This document shows, piece by piece, positions 5,638-7,699 of a stretch of DNA of 7,699 nt. A program made the translations under genes and the position numbers. The notes beneath the pieces are model-generated. The model saw only the letters and a program-made list of their open reading frames with translations. It was not told where the DNA came from and did not search any database. The DNA comes from an uncultured Methylococcaceae bacterium (lineage in GTDB: Bacteria > Pseudomonadota > Gammaproteobacteria > Methylococcales > Methylomonadaceae): positions 1 to 7,699 of the forward strand of contig CAIMDR010000026.1 of assembly GCA_903839795.1 (NCBI GenBank). The letters run 5' to 3'. Numbering within the stretch: position 1 is the stretch's first letter; each line of letters opens with the position of its first letter.

Positions 5638-7458
5638 CTAATCCACCAAAAACAGATTAGACGCACCTGTTTCAGCAGAAGATGCGCCTAAACGGAAGCC
5701 GCCAAACATCTCGCGTCCCATGCCATAATGGTGATTTTTAGCAGAATTGGGCACGGGAATTCGGGCATTAAATTCATCCTCGCCAACCAATACATCAATA
5801 TGACCGGTTTGCAGGTTTAGGGAAATAATATCGCCATCGTGTACTTTGGCTAACGGGCCACCGACTTCACATTCCGGACATAAATGGATTACTGAAGGCA
5901 CTTTACCCGAAGCGCCTGACATGCGACCGTCAGTCACCAAGGCAACTTTGAAGCCTTTGTCTTGCAGCACACCCAAAGGCGGTGTCAGTTTATGCAGTTC
6001 CGGCATCCCATTGGAACGGGGGCCTTGAAAGCGAATAACCGCGACAAAATCTTTTTCCAGTTCACCGCGTTTAAAAGCCGCCAACATATCTTCCTGGTCA
6101 TCAAAAACAATAGCAGGTGCTTCAATTATTTGATGATCGGGTGATACGGCAGATAGCTTGGCAATGCCTCGTCCTAAATTACCGTGCATTACATGCAAAC
6201 CGCCGCCAGTGGCAAAAGGCTTTTCGACAGTGCCAAGAACGTTGGTATCCAAAGAGGTATCGGGGACAGGTTCCCAGGTTAATTTATCGTCAATTAGTTT
6301 GGGTTCTTGGCAGTAGTTATTCAGGCCGCGTTGATCAGCAACGGTTATAACATCTTCATGCAAAAGACCGTTTCTTAACAATTCAGCAATTAACACACCC
6401 ATGCCGCCAGCGGCTTGAAAATGGTTAACATCAGCCGGGCCGTTGGGATAGATTTTCGCGATTAACGGAATGACTTTGGAGAGCCTGTCAAAGTCATCCC
6501 AGTTAAGAACGATACCGGAGGCACGGGCAATCGCAATTAAGTGCATGGTGTGATTGGTTGAGCCGCCCGTTGCCAACAAACCAATAACCGCATTGACGAT
6601 GGCTTTTTCGGAAACGACATGAGCAATCGGGCGATAATCGTCACCCAGTGCAGTAAATTTTAAAACCTGTTTGGCCGCTGCGATGGTTAGTTCTTCACGT
6701 AACGGTGTGTAAGGATTGATGAACGAACTGCCGGGCAGGTGCAGTCCCATAATTTCCATCATCATCTGGTTACTGTTTGCAGTACCGTAAAAGGTACAAG
6801 TGCCAGGGCTGTGGTAAGACGCGGATTCTGCTTCAAGCAGTTCTTTACGACCGATTTTACCGGTCGCGTAATCTTGGCGTGCGCGGGCTTTTTCTTTGTT
6901 GGTCAAGCCGCTGGGCATGGGGCCTGCGGGGATAAAGAGGGCCGGTAAGTGGCCAAAACTGAGGGCGCCAATCAGTAGTCCGGGCACAATCTTGTCACAA
7001 ACGCCCAAGTACAAGGCGCCATCAAACATGTTGTGGCTCATGCCGACTGCAGTGGCCATGGCAATCAAGTCACGACTGAATAAGGACAGTTCCATGCCTG
7101 CCTGGCCTTGGGTAATACCGTCACACATTGCCGGTACGCCGCCGGCAACTTGGGCGACTCCGCCGGCCTCTTTAATGGCTGACTTGATTAAATCAGGCGC
7201 ATCTTTGTAAGGTTGATGAGCCGACAGCATATCATTGTAAGACGTGATGATGGCGATGTTGGCTTTTTGGTTGCCGGTTAAATCGGCTTTCTCGGTGGCG
7301 CTACAGGCAGCAAAGCCATGCGCCAAATTACCACAACCCATTCCTGAACGGATAGGGCCGTTTTTAGCGATAGCATCAATATAATTCAGGTAGGCTGAGC
7401 GGGTTTTATGGCTGCGCTCAATAATGTCTTGTGTGACTTGTTCAATTACAGGATGCAT
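5638..7458 (-). CDS. edd: 6-phosphogluconate dehydratase
   Basis: Edd removes water from 6-phosphogluconate to give KDPG, the first committed ED step, in the cytoplasm. The 606 residues compare with 603 in Escherichia coli, so the gene is complete. It belongs to the IlvD/Edd dehydratase family. Probable iron-sulfur cluster cysteines are C112 (MCDGITQGQ), C154 in the family signature CDKIVPG (154-160) and C221 ([13 protein letters not shown]). The second family signature region is at 507-527 ([20 protein letters not shown]). The start is supported by GAGGAA at 7469-7464, 5 nt before the ATG. Its substrate-chain partner eda lies about 1.1 kb downstream on the same strand, with two unrelated AT-rich genes between. 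The length separates it from the shorter dihydroxy-acid dehydratase IlvD (about 560-615 residues) less well than the TANSNQM and HSPGTCTF motifs do, which favour Edd. Confidence 0.97.
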   Translation of the reverse strand: MHPVIEQVTQDIIERSHKTRSAYLNYIDAIAKNGPIRSGMGCGNLAHGFAACSATEKADLTGNQKANIAIITSYNDMLSAHQPYKDAPDLIKSAIKEAGGVAQVAGGVPAMCDGITQGQAGMELSLFSRDLIAMATAVGMSHNMFDGALYLGVCDKIVPGLLIGALSFGHLPALFIPAGPMPSGLTNKEKARARQDYATGKIGRKELLEAESASYHSPGTCTFYGTANSNQMMMEIMGLHLPGSSFINPYTPLREELTIAAAKQVLKFTALGDDYRPIAHVVSEKAIVNAVIGLLATGGSTNHTMHLIAIARASGIVLNWDDFDRLSKVIPLIAKIYPNGPADVNHFQAAGGMGVLIAELLRNGLLHEDVITVADQRGLNNYCQEPKLIDDKLTWEPVPDTSLDTNVLGTVEKPFATGGGLHVMHGNLGRGIAKLSAVSPDHQIIEAPAIVFDDQEDMLAAFKRGELEKDFVAVIRFQGPRSNGMPELHKLTPPLGVLQDKGFKVALVTDGRMSGASGKVPSVIHLCPECEVGGPLAKVHDGDIISLNLQTGHIDVLVGEDEFNARIPVPNSAKNHHYGMGREMFGGFRLGASSAETGASNLFLVD

Positions 7459-7497
7459 GTTTATTCCTCTAGGGTTCCGCGAATGATAAATTTTTGG

Positions 7498-7518
7498 TGA
7501 CTACTCGGTAGCTGTCAA
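7498..7518 (-). promoter_or_regulatory. Possible -35 box and operator-like dyad upstream of edd
   Basis: On the minus strand a perfect TTGACA (7518-7513) lies 55 nt before the edd ATG. Immediately downstream is an 11-bp dyad, CTACTCGGTAG (7501-7511, plus strand), in the spacer where a repressor would block RNA polymerase. No good -10 box lies 16-18 nt away; the spot reads AAAAAT, and a better TATCAT is about 24 nt away. The dyad does not match the TGTA-rich HexR operator known for ED genes in other Gammaproteobacteria. Promoter and operator are therefore both tentative. Confidence 0.28.
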
Positions 7519-7521
7519 TTT

Positions 7522-7588
7522 GTAACGATTCAGTCCCCCTCTTTGAAAAAGAGGGGTTAGGGGAGATTTTATTAGATAAATCCCCCTC
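7522..7588 (+). repeat. 67-bp CCCCCTCTTTGA-type repeat, copy 2
   Basis: This is the inverted counterpart of 233-299, identical except at two positions (G for T in GTAACGATT, and A for C in the hairpin loop). It carries the stem CCCCTCTTT/AAAGAGGGG around a short loop. It lies directly upstream of the edd promoter area and only 15 nt from the 7604-7699 palindrome. The boundary at 7588 is sharp: copy 1 continues into another hairpin there, while this copy does not. Confidence 0.85.
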
Positions 7589-7603
7589 GATATAGAAATC
7601 AAG

Positions 7604-7699
7604 TTAAGACATTTCACCACGAAGACACGTAGAACACGAAGATTTTGCTTTGGTTTTTCTTCGTGAACTTCGTGTCTTCGTGGTCTGTAATATCTTTAA
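7604..7699 (+). repeat. Long palindromic CACGAAG repeat, copy B
   Basis: This is the same element and orientation as 2349-2455, reaching the window end at TTAA. The arms are 7616-7641 and 7659-7684, with a 17-nt loop that lacks the 11-bp duplication of copy A. One extra arm mismatch occurs at 7630 (T for A). It lies upstream of edd, beyond the 67-bp repeat, so it probably marks the boundary with the next gene upstream. I see no coding potential in 7459-7699. Confidence 0.87.

Noticed and set aside
6739..7210. Plus-strand frames opposite the start half of edd
   Set aside because: They are antisense to a complete conserved enzyme, with no start signals or recognisable protein features.

Overview
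The window reads as chromosomal sequence of a mid-GC Proteobacterium. The hexameric-type citrate synthase, the Entner-Doudoroff (ED) dehydratase and aldolase, and the periplasmic c-type cytochromes most resemble gammaproteobacterial versions. A type I methanotroph (Methylococcales-like), where KDPG cleavage is part of formaldehyde assimilation, would fit. That lineage is inference, because no methane or methanol oxidation gene is present.

All supported genes lie on the minus strand, so transcription runs from high to low coordinates. The order is: edd (7458-5638), a 283-nt gap, two small AT-rich unknown genes (5354-5151 and 5147-4668), eda (4549-3899), gltA (3844-2543), a 346-nt gap with a large palindromic repeat, a cytochrome cd1-type protein (2196-616), a small class I cytochrome c overlapping it by one base (616-305), a gap packed with palindromic repeats, and the first 22 codons of a secreted protein running off the left edge (66-1).

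There are two functional blocks. The carbon block converts 6-phosphogluconate to KDPG (Edd), then to pyruvate and glyceraldehyde-3-phosphate (Eda), and sends acetyl units into citrate (GltA). The respiratory block encodes a periplasmic heme c/heme d1 protein and a likely electron-transfer or heme-handling cytochrome. The cd1 protein keeps the proximal and both distal histidines of NirS, but no heme d1 biosynthesis genes are visible here. NirS-like, NirN-like or a distinct function all remain open.

The intergenic DNA is unusual. Two near-identical palindromic repeats of about 100 bp (2349-2455 and 7604-7699) lie in direct orientation around the carbon block. A second family has two 67-bp copies with only two differences, in opposite orientation (233-299 and 7522-7588). 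A third palindrome sits at 121-183, and weaker repeat-like remnants flank the AT-rich pair. The AT-rich pair separating edd from eda is the best candidate for a recently acquired and undescribed module. I found no tRNA, rRNA, CRISPR array, transposase or phage gene.
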